Positions 23,950 through 32,610 of a stretch of 49,164 bases of DNA are shown piece by piece; position 1 is the first letter of the stretch; every line of letters starts with the position of its first letter. Both the position numbers and the translations under genes were made by a program. The notes beneath the pieces were generated by a model, which was not told the origin of the DNA, ran no database searches, and saw only the letters and a list, made by a program, of their open reading frames with translations. Where the stretch lies: assembly GCA_017620635.1 (NCBI GenBank), contig JAGAUV010000003.1:1-49164 (forward strand). Reading direction: 5' to 3'. The stretch is from Muribaculaceae bacterium. Lineage in GTDB: Bacteria > Bacteroidota > Bacteroidia > Bacteroidales > Muribaculaceae.

Positions 23950-24935
23950 CGGTTATAGATATCGACTTTGTATTTGGCAAGGTTTTCGGGCTTCACAAAC
24001 CATTCGATGGTCTTTTCGAGGCCTTCTTCGAGTGTGTGACGCGGCCGCCAGTCGGTAAGACTTGTTATAAGTGTGTTGTCGCCCAGGAGGCGGTTGACCT
24101 CGCTCTTTGCCGGGCGCAGACGTTCGGCATCTGTTACTTCCTCCACCTCGCGGCCCATGAGCCGTGCGATGGTCGCGAGAGTCTGTGCCATAGACACTTC
24201 GCGCCCGGTGGCGATGTTGATGTCGCGGCCTTCTATGCCGGGAGTCTCGCCCAAGGCGATGAATCCTTCGGCTGTATCGGCTACGAAATTGAAATCGCGC
24301 GTGGGGCTGAGGTCGCCGAGATGTATCTTGTCTCTTCCGGCTGCTATCTGGGTAATGATGGTCGGTATTATGGCGCGGGCGCTCTGGCGAGGACCGTAGG
24401 TGTTGAACGGTCGGGCGGTAACGACAGGCAGATCGAAAGCGTTGTAGAAGCTCTGGGCTATAGCGTCGGCGCCGATTTTTGTGGCCGAGTAGGGCGACTG
24501 CGGCTGGCGCGGATGCTTTTCGTCGATAGGCACATATTGCGCCGTGCCGTAGACTTCGCTTGTCGATGTCACGACAATACGTCGGCAGGAGGCATCGCGC
24601 GCAGCCTGGCACATGTTGAGGGTCCCTTTTATGTTGGTGTCGACGTAGCTGTCGGGGGCCATATAGCTGTACGGTATGGCTATGAGGGCCGCTAAGTGAT
24701 AGACCGTGTCGATGCCTCTGCAGAGTTCACGGCAGAAGTCGGGATCGCGCACATCGCCGCATACAATCTCGAGGCCTTCGCGCGGTGCTATGTCCTCGAG
24801 CCAGCCCCAGTTGTTGAAACTGTTGTATAGAGCGAGAGCACGTACTTTATATCCTTTGTTAAGAAGAGCTTCCGTGAGGTGTGAGCCGATGAAACCGTCG
24901 GCTCCCGTCACGAGCACTTGCTTGTCTGCTGTCAT
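23946..24935 (-). CDS. legB: LegB-like NAD-dependent nucleotide-sugar 4,6-dehydratase
   Basis: This 329-residue extended SDR enzyme starts at ATG 24935; the frame runs open to 24992, across the promoter, and that start is rejected. It has VLVTGADGFIGSHL for cofactor binding, HLAALIAIPYSYMAPDSY, STSEVYGTAQYVPIDE, and the catalytic YSATK (Tyr-x-x-x-Lys). These closely follow the LegB family, which makes the 4-keto-6-deoxy intermediate of GDP- or UDP-GlcNAc for legionaminic acid. The aminotransferase, hydrolysing epimerase and CMP-transferase of the pathway are not in this window. It is first in the operon legB / ATP-grasp / neuB. Confidence 0.88.
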   Translation of the reverse strand: MTADKQVLVTGADGFIGSHLTEALLNKGYKVRALALYNSFNNWGWLEDIAPREGLEIVCGDVRDPDFCRELCRGIDTVYHLAALIAIPYSYMAPDSYVDTNIKGTLNMCQAARDASCRRIVVTSTSEVYGTAQYVPIDEKHPRQPQSPYSATKIGADAIAQSFYNAFDLPVVTARPFNTYGPRQSARAIIPTIITQIAAGRDKIHLGDLSPTRDFNFVADTAEGFIALGETPGIEGRDINIATGREVSMAQTLATIARLMGREVEEVTDAERLRPAKSEVNRLLGDNTLITSLTDWRPRHTLEEGLEKTIEWFVKPENLAKYKVDIYNR

Positions 24936-24961
24936 TTGTCTGTTCTTTTGTTTTTGTAGTG

Positions 24962-24993
24962 CAAAGATACGGATAAGTCGAGCGCAAAGCAAA
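24962..24993 (-). promoter_or_regulatory. promoter of the legB operon
   Basis: Minus-strand TTTG (24990-24993), 20 bases, TATCTTTG (24962-24969): a near-perfect consensus. Transcription should begin about 20 bases before the chosen legB start. Confidence 0.75.
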
Positions 24994-25025
24994 ATAAATT
25001 TTGCTTTGCCGAGCGTGAGTATCTT

Positions 25026-27437
25026 TCAGCGCTTGAGGTAGGTGCGTTTTACTCGCGGACCGACAGAAGTGAGTATTTCGTAGGGTATGGTGTCGAGCGC
25101 GTCGGCCAGGCGTTCTACCGTTTGCCGGAGGCCGAATACCTCTACCTGATCGCCTACCTTGACACCGCGCACGTCGGTAACGTCGATCATACACTGATCC
25201 ATACAGATATTGCCTATTGTCGGGCAGTACACGCCGTTCACAATGAATCCGGCCTTGCCGCGTCCGAGGTGGCGGTTGATGCCGTCGGCATAGCCTATAG
25301 GGATGGTGGCGATTATGCTGTCGCGGCATGTCATGCCCTTGCAGCCGTAGCCTACGGGTGTGTCGGCCGGCCAGTGCTTCAGCGATATTATGCGTGTGCG
25401 CAGAGCCGCTACAGGCTGCAGCCGCTCGCTTTCGGGCCCGGAGTAGGGTAATATGCCGTAGAGCCCTATGCCGAGACGTGCCATATCGTAGTCGCCGCCG
25501 GTGGCAAAGCGCATCATGCCGGCGGTGTTGAGATAGTGGCGCTTTATCCGATAGCCGATAAGCTCCTCGAGGCGCGAGGCCGCACGGGCAAAAGTATCGA
25601 TCTGCCGGGCGGTATAGTCGTCCATGTCGAGGCAGTCGGCGGTGGCGAGGTGGGTAAACACAGACACCACGTGAAGCTCGTCCTGGCTTTTGAGCACTGA
25701 TGCGAGTGCCGCTATATCGTCTTCTATAAAGCCGACGCGGTGCATGCCGGTGTCGATCTTGATATGTATGGGGTAATTCTTTACGCCTGTCCCGGCGGCT
25801 TCGCCGCGCAATGTGTTCAGCTCGCCTAACGAGAATACCGTCGGCTCGAGGCGGTGTGTGAAGAGCGAGCGGTGCCTGTTGGTAATAGGATTGAGTACCA
25901 TTATCGGCATTGTCACGCCGGCATCGCGCAGGGCTATGCCTTCGTCGGCCACGGCCACGGCGAGATATGCCGCGCCCTGGTCCTGGAGGGTCTTGCCTGT
26001 CTCCACGGCTCCTACACCGTAGCCCGACGCCTTTACCATGGCTATAATGCCTGTGCCGGGTTTCACAAGGTGGCGGTAGTGGTTGTAGTTGTGGATAAGG
26101 GCGTCAAGATCTACCTCGAGCACCGTGTCGTGGTCGGCGCTCTCGAGAGCATTGAGGTAAGGGCTTACCGACCCTTCGCCGAAGACGAGGATGTCGCTGT
26201 CGTGCCATGCCTCGCCGGCTTCGATGGATGTTATGAGCGCGTTGTCGGCGAATACCACTCCCGGCGAATCAGGCAACAGAGGCGCTATCCGGGAGGCATC
26301 ATAGCCGGTAAATACTATCTCGTCTACACCATACTGTCGGGCCTCGCCTATGACCCTCATATACAGGCCGAGACATGCATTGTCCGACTTGTCGGTAGTG
26401 AGCAGGTCGCCCGTAATGAGTACTTTGTGACGGCCACGGTTGCTGTGTCGCCTGAAAAACATGAGGGCATCGCACAGCGACCGGTAGTCGGGCGTGAAGA
26501 GGTCGCGGATTATATTGTTGCCGTTTCCGGCGGCGCTGATGCGGCGGCGCATATCCACGAGCTCCTGCATCATAAGCAGCTGTGAACTCTCGTGGGGCAT
26601 ATCCGTGAGGCCGCACACCGTGTCGGCCAGGGCATGGAATATCGACGGATATCTGTCGCCCGGCGAGGGCACGGACACTGCATATAGCTCGGTACCCTGC
26701 AGCTGCTCGAGCTGGCGGCGCAATTCAGGATCGGTGTCGGCGAATACTATCTTGCGGCAGTTCCTTACTATGTCGACCTTCTCTTTAACCTTGTCGGCAT
26801 GACTTGCAAAAGCCTCGTCGTGCTCGTCGGTAACAGGACATATCACACCGATATGATGTGAGTTGGATAGCAACCGGGCCATTTTCACGCCCTGTCCGGG
26901 GCCGTCGATGGCAACTTCGGTTATCACGTGGTCGGGCTTGCCGTCGGCGATGGTCATGTCCCAGATGGCCAGAGGCACGCCGATGGCACTGTTCCAGCTT
27001 CGGGGGCTGCGGCGTGTGTCGCTGTGGCTGAGCAGGGCGCGGTAGATGAGTTCCTTCGTCTTGGTCTTGCCGTGGCTGCCGGTCACGATTATTCCGTTCT
27101 CATTGCCTCGTATGCGTGCATATGCAATGCGATGCAGAGCCTCCTCCACACTCGCTACGACTATGAATGTGGCGTCGAGCGCCCAGAGCTCTTCCGGCAG
27201 ATGTTCTACGATAAAAACCTTGACACCCTTGCCGAACAGTTCGGGGATATATCTGTGCCCGTCGTTGACGCCTGTGCGCACGGCGGCAAAGGCTGTCATG
27301 CCCGGATCGGAAACGGTACGGCTGTCGGTGGTAAGATACAGTATCTTATGCTCTCCGCATGGGTCGGAGCTCGCATATCTTATCTCGTCGGGAGATATAT
27401 TGAGGTGTGATAGATCGTTTGCTGAGATAGTTCTCAT
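25026..27437 (-). CDS. bifunctional MurF ligase / alanine racemase
   Basis: This 803-residue fusion is typical of Bacteroidetes. Residues 1 to about 430 are UDP-N-acetylmuramoyl-tripeptide:D-Ala-D-Ala ligase, with the ATP loop GSHGKTKT (K124) and WNSAIGVPLAI. From about 437 comes a fold-type III alanine racemase starting LEVDLDALIHNYNHYR. Its PLP lysine K469 lies in MVKASGYGVG, followed by HIKIDTGMHRVGF and GYGCKGM with the second catalytic tyrosine. One protein therefore supplies D-alanine and uses the dipeptide for cell-wall precursor synthesis. It overlaps the GSCFA gene by four bases and ends the OmpA / GSCFA / MurF-Alr unit. Confidence 0.95.
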   Translation of the reverse strand: MRTISANDLSHLNISPDEIRYASSDPCGEHKILYLTTDSRTVSDPGMTAFAAVRTGVNDGHRYIPELFGKGVKVFIVEHLPEELWALDATFIVVASVEEALHRIAYARIRGNENGIIVTGSHGKTKTKELIYRALLSHSDTRRSPRSWNSAIGVPLAIWDMTIADGKPDHVITEVAIDGPGQGVKMARLLSNSHHIGVICPVTDEHDEAFASHADKVKEKVDIVRNCRKIVFADTDPELRRQLEQLQGTELYAVSVPSPGDRYPSIFHALADTVCGLTDMPHESSQLLMMQELVDMRRRISAAGNGNNIIRDLFTPDYRSLCDALMFFRRHSNRGRHKVLITGDLLTTDKSDNACLGLYMRVIGEARQYGVDEIVFTGYDASRIAPLLPDSPGVVFADNALITSIEAGEAWHDSDILVFGEGSVSPYLNALESADHDTVLEVDLDALIHNYNHYRHLVKPGTGIIAMVKASGYGVGAVETGKTLQDQGAAYLAVAVADEGIALRDAGVTMPIMVLNPITNRHRSLFTHRLEPTVFSLGELNTLRGEAAGTGVKNYPIHIKIDTGMHRVGFIEDDIAALASVLKSQDELHVVSVFTHLATADCLDMDDYTARQIDTFARAASRLEELIGYRIKRHYLNTAGMMRFATGGDYDMARLGIGLYGILPYSGPESERLQPVAALRTRIISLKHWPADTPVGYGCKGMTCRDSIIATIPIGYADGINRHLGRGKAGFIVNGVYCPTIGNICMDQCMIDVTDVRGVKVGDQVEVFGLRQTVERLADALDTIPYEILTSVGPRVKRTYLKR

Positions 27438-28288
27438 AGAATTTGTCTATGTTGGCCGGCCCGGTATCGGCGACGGTTTTCCGCTGCCGATTCCTGTGTC
27501 TGCACGGTCGTGTAGGTGTTGAGGAAAAAATCGTAGATGTAGTCTGCAGCCACATCCGAGGGGTGTTTCATGTCGGCCGCATAAAATCTGTAGTCGCGCA
27601 GATCGTCGACCATAATCTCGTAAGAGGGGAAATATTCGGCCCGGCCTGCATGGCTGCGGCAGATTTGCTCGACTGCGAGCAATAGCGTGGACTTGCTTAT
27701 GGTGTTGCCGTGGAGACCGTCGGCAAGATGCCTTATCGGGCTCACGGTAAAGATTATATGTATATTGTCGGGCAAGGATGCTATGAGTGATGTCCATAGC
27801 TCTGTAATCTCGCTTACCGACAGCAGGCGGCGGCAGAACTCCGAGGCCGGGAATTTGTGGCAGTTGCCTACCACCTCGCCGTGGCGTTCGAAGACGAAAG
27901 CGGAGCCGAAAGTGATGATAAGTGTGTTGGCACCGGGCCTGCCGAGGCGTTCGGCAACGGCCGAGAAATCATCGTTGACATGCGATACGATAGCCTCCGG
28001 GTCTGATCCGCTGTAGCGCGAGGCATAATCGAGGCAGTGATAGCCATTGGGGCCTTCTGTGAGATCCGCGCCGCTGTAGCGATACTTCTTCAGTGCGCGG
28101 CCTATACATGCGGCTATCGAGACCGGATTGTAGAGCGGCCCCAGAGGATTGTGACACACGTCGAAACCGTCGATGTCGAGCCTGGCGCCGATGTTGTCGG
28201 TAAAGCACGAGCCGAGCATGAGCACCGGCTCGCCGTGACGTATGCGGTAAGTCGACTTTACGGCTTCTATTTCAGTACGGAATTTCAT
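27434..28288 (-). CDS. GSCFA-family protein
   Basis: This 284-residue protein has the family's naming motif as GSCFTDNIG near residue 27, then DVCHNPLGPLYNPVSIAACI and TFGSAFVFER, with the final HPSDVAADYIYDFF. GSCFA proteins are thought to be SGNH-hydrolase-like esterases or transferases, with Ser and the late Asp/His (MKHPSD) as likely active-site residues. They are common in Bacteroidetes and often precede MurF-Alr, which hints at cell-envelope chemistry. No signal peptide. It overlaps the OmpA-family stop by one base and the MurF-Alr start by four. Confidence 0.9.
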   Translation of the reverse strand: MKFRTEIEAVKSTYRIRHGEPVLMLGSCFTDNIGARLDIDGFDVCHNPLGPLYNPVSIAACIGRALKKYRYSGADLTEGPNGYHCLDYASRYSGSDPEAIVSHVNDDFSAVAERLGRPGANTLIITFGSAFVFERHGEVVGNCHKFPASEFCRRLLSVSEITELWTSLIASLPDNIHIIFTVSPIRHLADGLHGNTISKSTLLLAVEQICRSHAGRAEYFPSYEIMVDDLRDYRFYAADMKHPSDVAADYIYDFFLNTYTTVQTQESAAENRRRYRAGQHRQIL

Positions 28289-30258
28289 CAGTACATGTTG
28301 TATTCAATCGAAAGCACCTGGAACTCGGTACGCCTGTTTATCTGGTCGGCTATTTCCTGATCGCTCTCGGGGAGCGCGAGTATATACTCTTCGGTAAGCA
28401 CATCTCCTTCCTTGAACTGCGGGAACTGACGGGCAAGTTTCTTCGTGATGGCCTTGGGCCGCGTCTTGCCGTAGCCGTGGCTCTGCAGGCGTTCGGGCGC
28501 GATGCCTACCGATATCAGATAGTCGATTACCGACTGTGCGCGTCGGCTCGACAGCTTGATATTGTATTCCTCCGAGCCTATGCGGTCGGTATGCGAAGCC
28601 ATCTCGATTGTCACGTTGGGGTTGTCGCGCAGCACCTGTGCCATGGAGTCGAGAGCGACTTTCGATTCAGGCCGCAGCGTGGCCTTGTCGAAGTCATAGA
28701 AGATATTGTCGATCACTACAGGCTTTGTGATGGATGCCAGGATAAAGTCGACGTTGTACTCGGCGTCCTCCTCGGCGATGTCGCTCGTAAACTCCTGCTT
28801 GGCGTTGAGATAGCCCTTGGCTCCGGCAAGCATGACATAGCTCACGCCCCTGTCGAGGGGGAACGAGAATGTGCCGTCGGGCTTCGCCACCTGTTTCTGG
28901 TTCGAACCGTCATTGCCCACGATACGTATCACGGCATTGGGCACGGGTTCTTCGTCGCGGTCGAGCACCCACCCCGAGATCTGTATCTTGAGCTCGGGGA
29001 GCTCGAAGGAATAGATATGGTCGTAACCTCGGTTGTCGCCTCGGTTCGATGTGAAAAATCCGGTCTCTTTCTCGCCGAAGGTAATGCCGAAATCATCGCT
29101 GGACGAGTTGACGGGGCGACCCATGTTGGAAACCTTCCAGCCGCCCGATTTTGTCTGCTCGGCGCGGAATATGTCGAGGCCGCCGAAGCCGGGATGGCCG
29201 TCGGAAGCGAAATAGAATACTGAATCGGACCTGAAGGTAGGGAACATCTCGTCGCCGGGAGTGTTGATCCACTCTCCGAGGTTCTCGAGCGAGCCGGCCC
29301 GCTCCTTGAGGTTTATGCGCCATATGTCGCGGCCGCCGAAGCCGCCGGGCATGTCGGAGGTAAAGTAGAGCCAGTTGCCGTCGGGCGATACCGCCGGATG
29401 GGCGTAGCTCGACAGTGTGTCGGCTGTGATTTCAAATTTTACGGGAGCGCTCCATTTGGCATCGCTGCGCTGGCTGGTGTAGATCTCCACACCGGTGTTG
29501 GAGTTGGGCTCGCGACGGGCGCGGCTGAGGTACATGGTCTGTCCGTCAGGCGTAAATGCCGGGGTACCTTCGTCAAATTCGGTATTGAGCTCGCCCTCCA
29601 CGGGTTCGGGTCGTTTCCATTCCCCACGCTCGTTTTTTGTGGCAAACCATATGTCGCCCTTCTTCATGCCTGTGATCTCGCTGTGTTTTGTGCCGGTCGA
29701 TTTCTCGGTGGTGGTAGTGAAGTACAGCTGATCGAGCGAACGGTCGAGATACATGGGCGAATAGTCGGCGCGACGGGAGTTGAAAAGCTTGGCGTTACGC
29801 ACTATGTAGCGTGTCTGCAGTTCTTTGGCAAGGCCCATTTTTGCTCCGGCCAGCGAGTTCTCGGCCAGGCGGTCGCCGGGTTTCCATGCCAGGTAATCTT
29901 CGAGAGCCTTTACGGCAGCCGCGTATTTGCCCTCCGCCATGAGTGTGCGCCCCAGGTGGAGGTAGAGCGTGGAGTCGGCGTAGCCGTAGCGCGCTGCGTT
30001 CTGGTATGCTGCCGATGCACGGGCGTACTGGTTGAGCCTGCGGTGGCACTCGGCCATCTTGAAGGCCACTTCGCCGCGCAGCGGACGCTCTTCGCGCTTG
30101 GTCAGTTTGTTGTAGATTTTACGGTATGTCTTGGAGGCGTCGAAGTACTCTCCGCGCTCCATCTGCTCGTTGGCGGTAGCGAGTTTCGGTCCGCGGCACG
30201 ACCCGAGCACGCATATGGCCAGAAGGCATATAATCAGATTACAAAATAGCTTTTTCAT
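28288..30258 (-). CDS. OmpA-family lipoprotein with TPR and PD40 repeats
   Basis: The protein has 656 residues from ATG 30258 (an ATG directly before it is equally possible). The lipoprotein signal ends VLGSC (lipidated Cys21). TPR repeats follow to about residue 150, then PD40/WD40-like beta-propeller blades (TPAFTPDGQTMYLSR, HPAVSPDGNWLYFTSD, GGRDIWRI). A carboxypeptidase-regulatory-like domain covers about 425-510 and a C-terminal OmpA domain about 530-650, with SHTDRIGSEEYNIKLSSRRA. The last binds peptidoglycan. The architecture resembles PorE-like envelope proteins of type IX systems and similar Bacteroidetes proteins; no other type IX gene is nearby, so the role is structural or unknown. 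Confidence 0.9.
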   Translation of the reverse strand: MKKLFCNLIICLLAICVLGSCRGPKLATANEQMERGEYFDASKTYRKIYNKLTKREERPLRGEVAFKMAECHRRLNQYARASAAYQNAARYGYADSTLYLHLGRTLMAEGKYAAAVKALEDYLAWKPGDRLAENSLAGAKMGLAKELQTRYIVRNAKLFNSRRADYSPMYLDRSLDQLYFTTTTEKSTGTKHSEITGMKKGDIWFATKNERGEWKRPEPVEGELNTEFDEGTPAFTPDGQTMYLSRARREPNSNTGVEIYTSQRSDAKWSAPVKFEITADTLSSYAHPAVSPDGNWLYFTSDMPGGFGGRDIWRINLKERAGSLENLGEWINTPGDEMFPTFRSDSVFYFASDGHPGFGGLDIFRAEQTKSGGWKVSNMGRPVNSSSDDFGITFGEKETGFFTSNRGDNRGYDHIYSFELPELKIQISGWVLDRDEEPVPNAVIRIVGNDGSNQKQVAKPDGTFSFPLDRGVSYVMLAGAKGYLNAKQEFTSDIAEEDAEYNVDFILASITKPVVIDNIFYDFDKATLRPESKVALDSMAQVLRDNPNVTIEMASHTDRIGSEEYNIKLSSRRAQSVIDYLISVGIAPERLQSHGYGKTRPKAITKKLARQFPQFKEGDVLTEEYILALPESDQEIADQINRRTEFQVLSIEYNMY

Positions 30259-30291
30259 CATATAATTAACGACCTCGAAGCATCGATATTG

Positions 30292-30299
30292 CAAAGTTA
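30292..30299 (-). promoter_or_regulatory. -7 box of the OmpA-family operon
   Basis: Minus-strand TAACTTTG lies 33 bases before the start at 30258; no clear -33 box. Confidence 0.5.
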
Positions 30300-30315
30300 C
30301 GATTTTAGCGGCACT

Positions 30316-30350
30316 TTTGTCGCATTATTCGGATTATTGAGCTAAATTTG
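30316..30350 (+). promoter_or_regulatory. promoter of the histidine phosphatase gene
   Basis: TTTG (30316-30319) and TAAATTTG (30343-30350) are separated by 23 bases, slightly long. The start codon follows at 30406. Confidence 0.5.
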
Positions 30351-30405
30351 CAGTGTCAAGCACATCGGAAGTGAGCATTTTCGGTGTGTTAATTGTTATA
30401 CAGTT

Positions 30406-31683
30406 ATGAAAACGTTCAGACTTTTATCGATCGCGGCATCCCTCGTTTTTGTTTTTTCCAGTGTTTCGGGAGCAGTTCCCGAGGTGCCGGACTATACTTA
30501 TCGTCAATGCGAGGGGTCGCTGATGCCATACGTGGAGCCTGACCATCCTGTCGAGTTCCCCGACTCGCTGGAGCCGGTGTTTATCAATCATGTAGGCCGT
30601 CACGGCGCCCGTTTCCCGGCTTCGTCGTCCAATTGTCTCGCTCTGCGCAAGGCTCTCGAAAAGGCCGACTCGCTCGGCACTATCACTCCTCTGGGCCGCA
30701 AACTCGCCAGACTCAACGAGGAAGTGATACGCAGGAGCACTGACCGCTGGGGCGCCCTCGACTCGCTCGGTATGGCCGAGCAGCAGGGTATAGCCACCAG
30801 GATGTTTATGGCTTTTACGGAAGTGTTCAGTCAGGGCGGTGTGGTAGAGGCTATGTCGTCGTATTCCCCCAGGGCGATGATGAGCATGTATTCGTTTACC
30901 CATCAGCTCGACAGGCTCAACAACCGCATGACATTCACTACTTCCACCGGCCGCATCAACTCGCGCCTACTGCGTCCGTTTGACCTTGTGGAGTCGTATC
31001 TGGAGTTCCGCCGCGATAAGGTGGCGACGCCCACCTACGACGCCTTTGTCGAGTCGACATGCCCTGTGACGGCGATAAAGAGAGCTCTCGGCGAACGTTT
31101 CCCCTTTGCCGATGCCGACAATGAGCGTCAGCTCGCCCTGTCGGAGTATTATGTTGTGGCCGGGCTTGAGGCTATGGGTATGCCCTCGGCTATGGCTACA
31201 TATTTTTCGAGGGACGAGGCCCAGGCCTTGTGGAGCTGTTTCAATATGCGGCAGTATCTTCAGCGCACGGCCACTACCTTGTCGACCGTGCCGGCGGATA
31301 TAGCGGCTGATCTGGTCGTGAATCTTATCGAGACTACCGACGCCTACATTTCGTCGCCCGACAAGTCGCCGCGTGCCGTGCTGCGTTTCGGCCATGCCGA
31401 GACCCTGATGCCCCTGCTGTCTTTGCTGAGGATCCCCGGCTGCTACTATATGACAAACTATTTCGACACCGTGGCAGGGCACTGGCGCGACTTCGACGTA
31501 GTGCCTATGGCGGCAAACATACAGTTCGTACTTTTCAAATCACGGCTCTCGGGACGATATTACGTGCGTGTGGATCTCAATGAGCGCCCCGTCAATCTGC
31601 GGCAGGGCGACGATTCGATATATTATCAATGGGGAGAACTGAGGCGTTTCATGATGAATGCCGTTCCATTGTATGCTCAATAA
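30406..31683 (+). CDS. histidine-type phosphatase, MINPP-like (inositol polyphosphate phosphatase)
   Basis: This 425-residue exported protein has a Sec signal peptide ending SSVSGA. The branch-2 histidine phosphatase signature is GRHGARFP, with the nucleophilic H66. The proton-donor motif is H330-A331-E332, the HAE form that marks multiple inositol polyphosphate phosphatases (MINPP) rather than the HD of E. coli-type phytases. It probably releases phosphate from phytate (InsP6) or related inositol phosphates in the periplasm or on vesicles, as described for a B. thetaiotaomicron homologue. The lipoprotein gene 20 bases downstream likely shares the transcript. Confidence 0.9.
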   Translation: MKTFRLLSIAASLVFVFSSVSGAVPEVPDYTYRQCEGSLMPYVEPDHPVEFPDSLEPVFINHVGRHGARFPASSSNCLALRKALEKADSLGTITPLGRKLARLNEEVIRRSTDRWGALDSLGMAEQQGIATRMFMAFTEVFSQGGVVEAMSSYSPRAMMSMYSFTHQLDRLNNRMTFTTSTGRINSRLLRPFDLVESYLEFRRDKVATPTYDAFVESTCPVTAIKRALGERFPFADADNERQLALSEYYVVAGLEAMGMPSAMATYFSRDEAQALWSCFNMRQYLQRTATTLSTVPADIAADLVVNLIETTDAYISSPDKSPRAVLRFGHAETLMPLLSLLRIPGCYYMTNYFDTVAGHWRDFDVVPMAANIQFVLFKSRLSGRYYVRVDLNERPVNLRQGDDSIYYQWGELRRFMMNAVPLYAQ

Positions 31684-31703
31684 TTACGAAAACATATTAC
31701 GCT

Positions 31704-32528
31704 ATGAAACTGAAATTACATCTTGCCGCATTTGCGGCTGCAGGTCTCGGCGCGGCGGCTGTGCTATGCCTCGGCGCTTGTGGCCGGCAGGCTGCGACAG
31801 AGGCCGACAATCTGTCGTTTAAACGAGTCAATACAGGTGTTGTATATCGTCTGGTCGGCTCTGCCAAGGACTATGATACTTCATCCGATCTCAGCTTTGA
31901 GTGCAAGGCCGACCTGCTCATGCCTGTCGCTATATACGGTCACGACGTGTCGGCGCTGCGCGACTCTATCATGAAGTTCGCCTTTGACACCGTCGCTCCC
32001 GATCACAGTGTGGCGATAAAGGATATCTTCCGTCACAATGTATCGTCGCTCGGCTATGCTGTGGCTGATACTGCCGTGGCCGACAGCTCATACGACGGAC
32101 TCTGCAGCGTGACAGGCTCGGTAGAGTCGCTCACGGCAAAGGTGCTTTCTTATGGCGTGACGGCGTCGAGCTATATACCTCGTGCGGCTCACGGCATGTA
32201 CACCACCTTCTATATCAACTACGATGCCGTTTCGGGCAAGGTGTTTACTGTCGGCGACCTCTTTACGAAGGATGGCCTCGAGAAGCTGCCCGAGACGCTC
32301 AAATCGGCGGCTGCGGATATGCGCGGATTCATCGGGCCGACCGAGATCGACGGCATTCCTCATGGCGGCAATTTCTGCATCAGTGCCGACGGCGATATCG
32401 TGTTTGTATATCAGCCTTATGAGGTGGCAAGTTATGCGCAGGGCGAAATTCGTATCCCCATCGCGCCCTATGTCCTTTCTTCATATCTGACCGAGTACGG
32501 CACCCGTATCCTCTTGGGCGCAGATTGA
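31704..32528 (+). CDS. RsiV/DUF3298-family lipoprotein
   Basis: The protein has 274 residues from ATG 31704; an open frame back to 31629 lies inside the previous gene. The signal ends CLGAC (lipidated Cys26). The rest resembles the DUF4163/DUF3298 pair of B. subtilis RsiV. It has YIPRAAHGMYTTFYINYDA, then TVGDLFTKDGLEKLPE, and a C-terminal ADGDIVFVYQPYEVASYAQGEIRIPIAPYV-type segment. In RsiV this domain binds lysozyme, but free-standing lipoproteins of this type in Bacteroidetes have no known role. No sigma factor gene accompanies it. Confidence 0.8.
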   Translation: MKLKLHLAAFAAAGLGAAAVLCLGACGRQAATEADNLSFKRVNTGVVYRLVGSAKDYDTSSDLSFECKADLLMPVAIYGHDVSALRDSIMKFAFDTVAPDHSVAIKDIFRHNVSSLGYAVADTAVADSSYDGLCSVTGSVESLTAKVLSYGVTASSYIPRAAHGMYTTFYINYDAVSGKVFTVGDLFTKDGLEKLPETLKSAAADMRGFIGPTEIDGIPHGGNFCISADGDIVFVYQPYEVASYAQGEIRIPIAPYVLSSYLTEYGTRILLGAD

Positions 32529-32557
32529 TGTCAGCTTGCTGATAAGGCACAAAATAT

Positions 32558-32591
32558 AAGCGGCCGCACCTTTCGACGGGTGCGGCCGCTT
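32558..32591. terminator. bidirectional terminator between the RsiV-like and Wzc-like genes
   Basis: A perfect 13-pair GC-rich stem (32558-32570 with 32579-32591, core GCGGCCGCACC) has an eight-base loop and lies between convergent genes. Confidence 0.85.
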
Positions 32592-32610
32592 CGTTCTTTA
32601 CGATTATCTG

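Noticed and set aside
24936-24992. Longer N-terminus for the LegB-like protein
   Set aside because: It covers the consensus promoter at 24962-24993 and precedes the Rossmann start found in the family.
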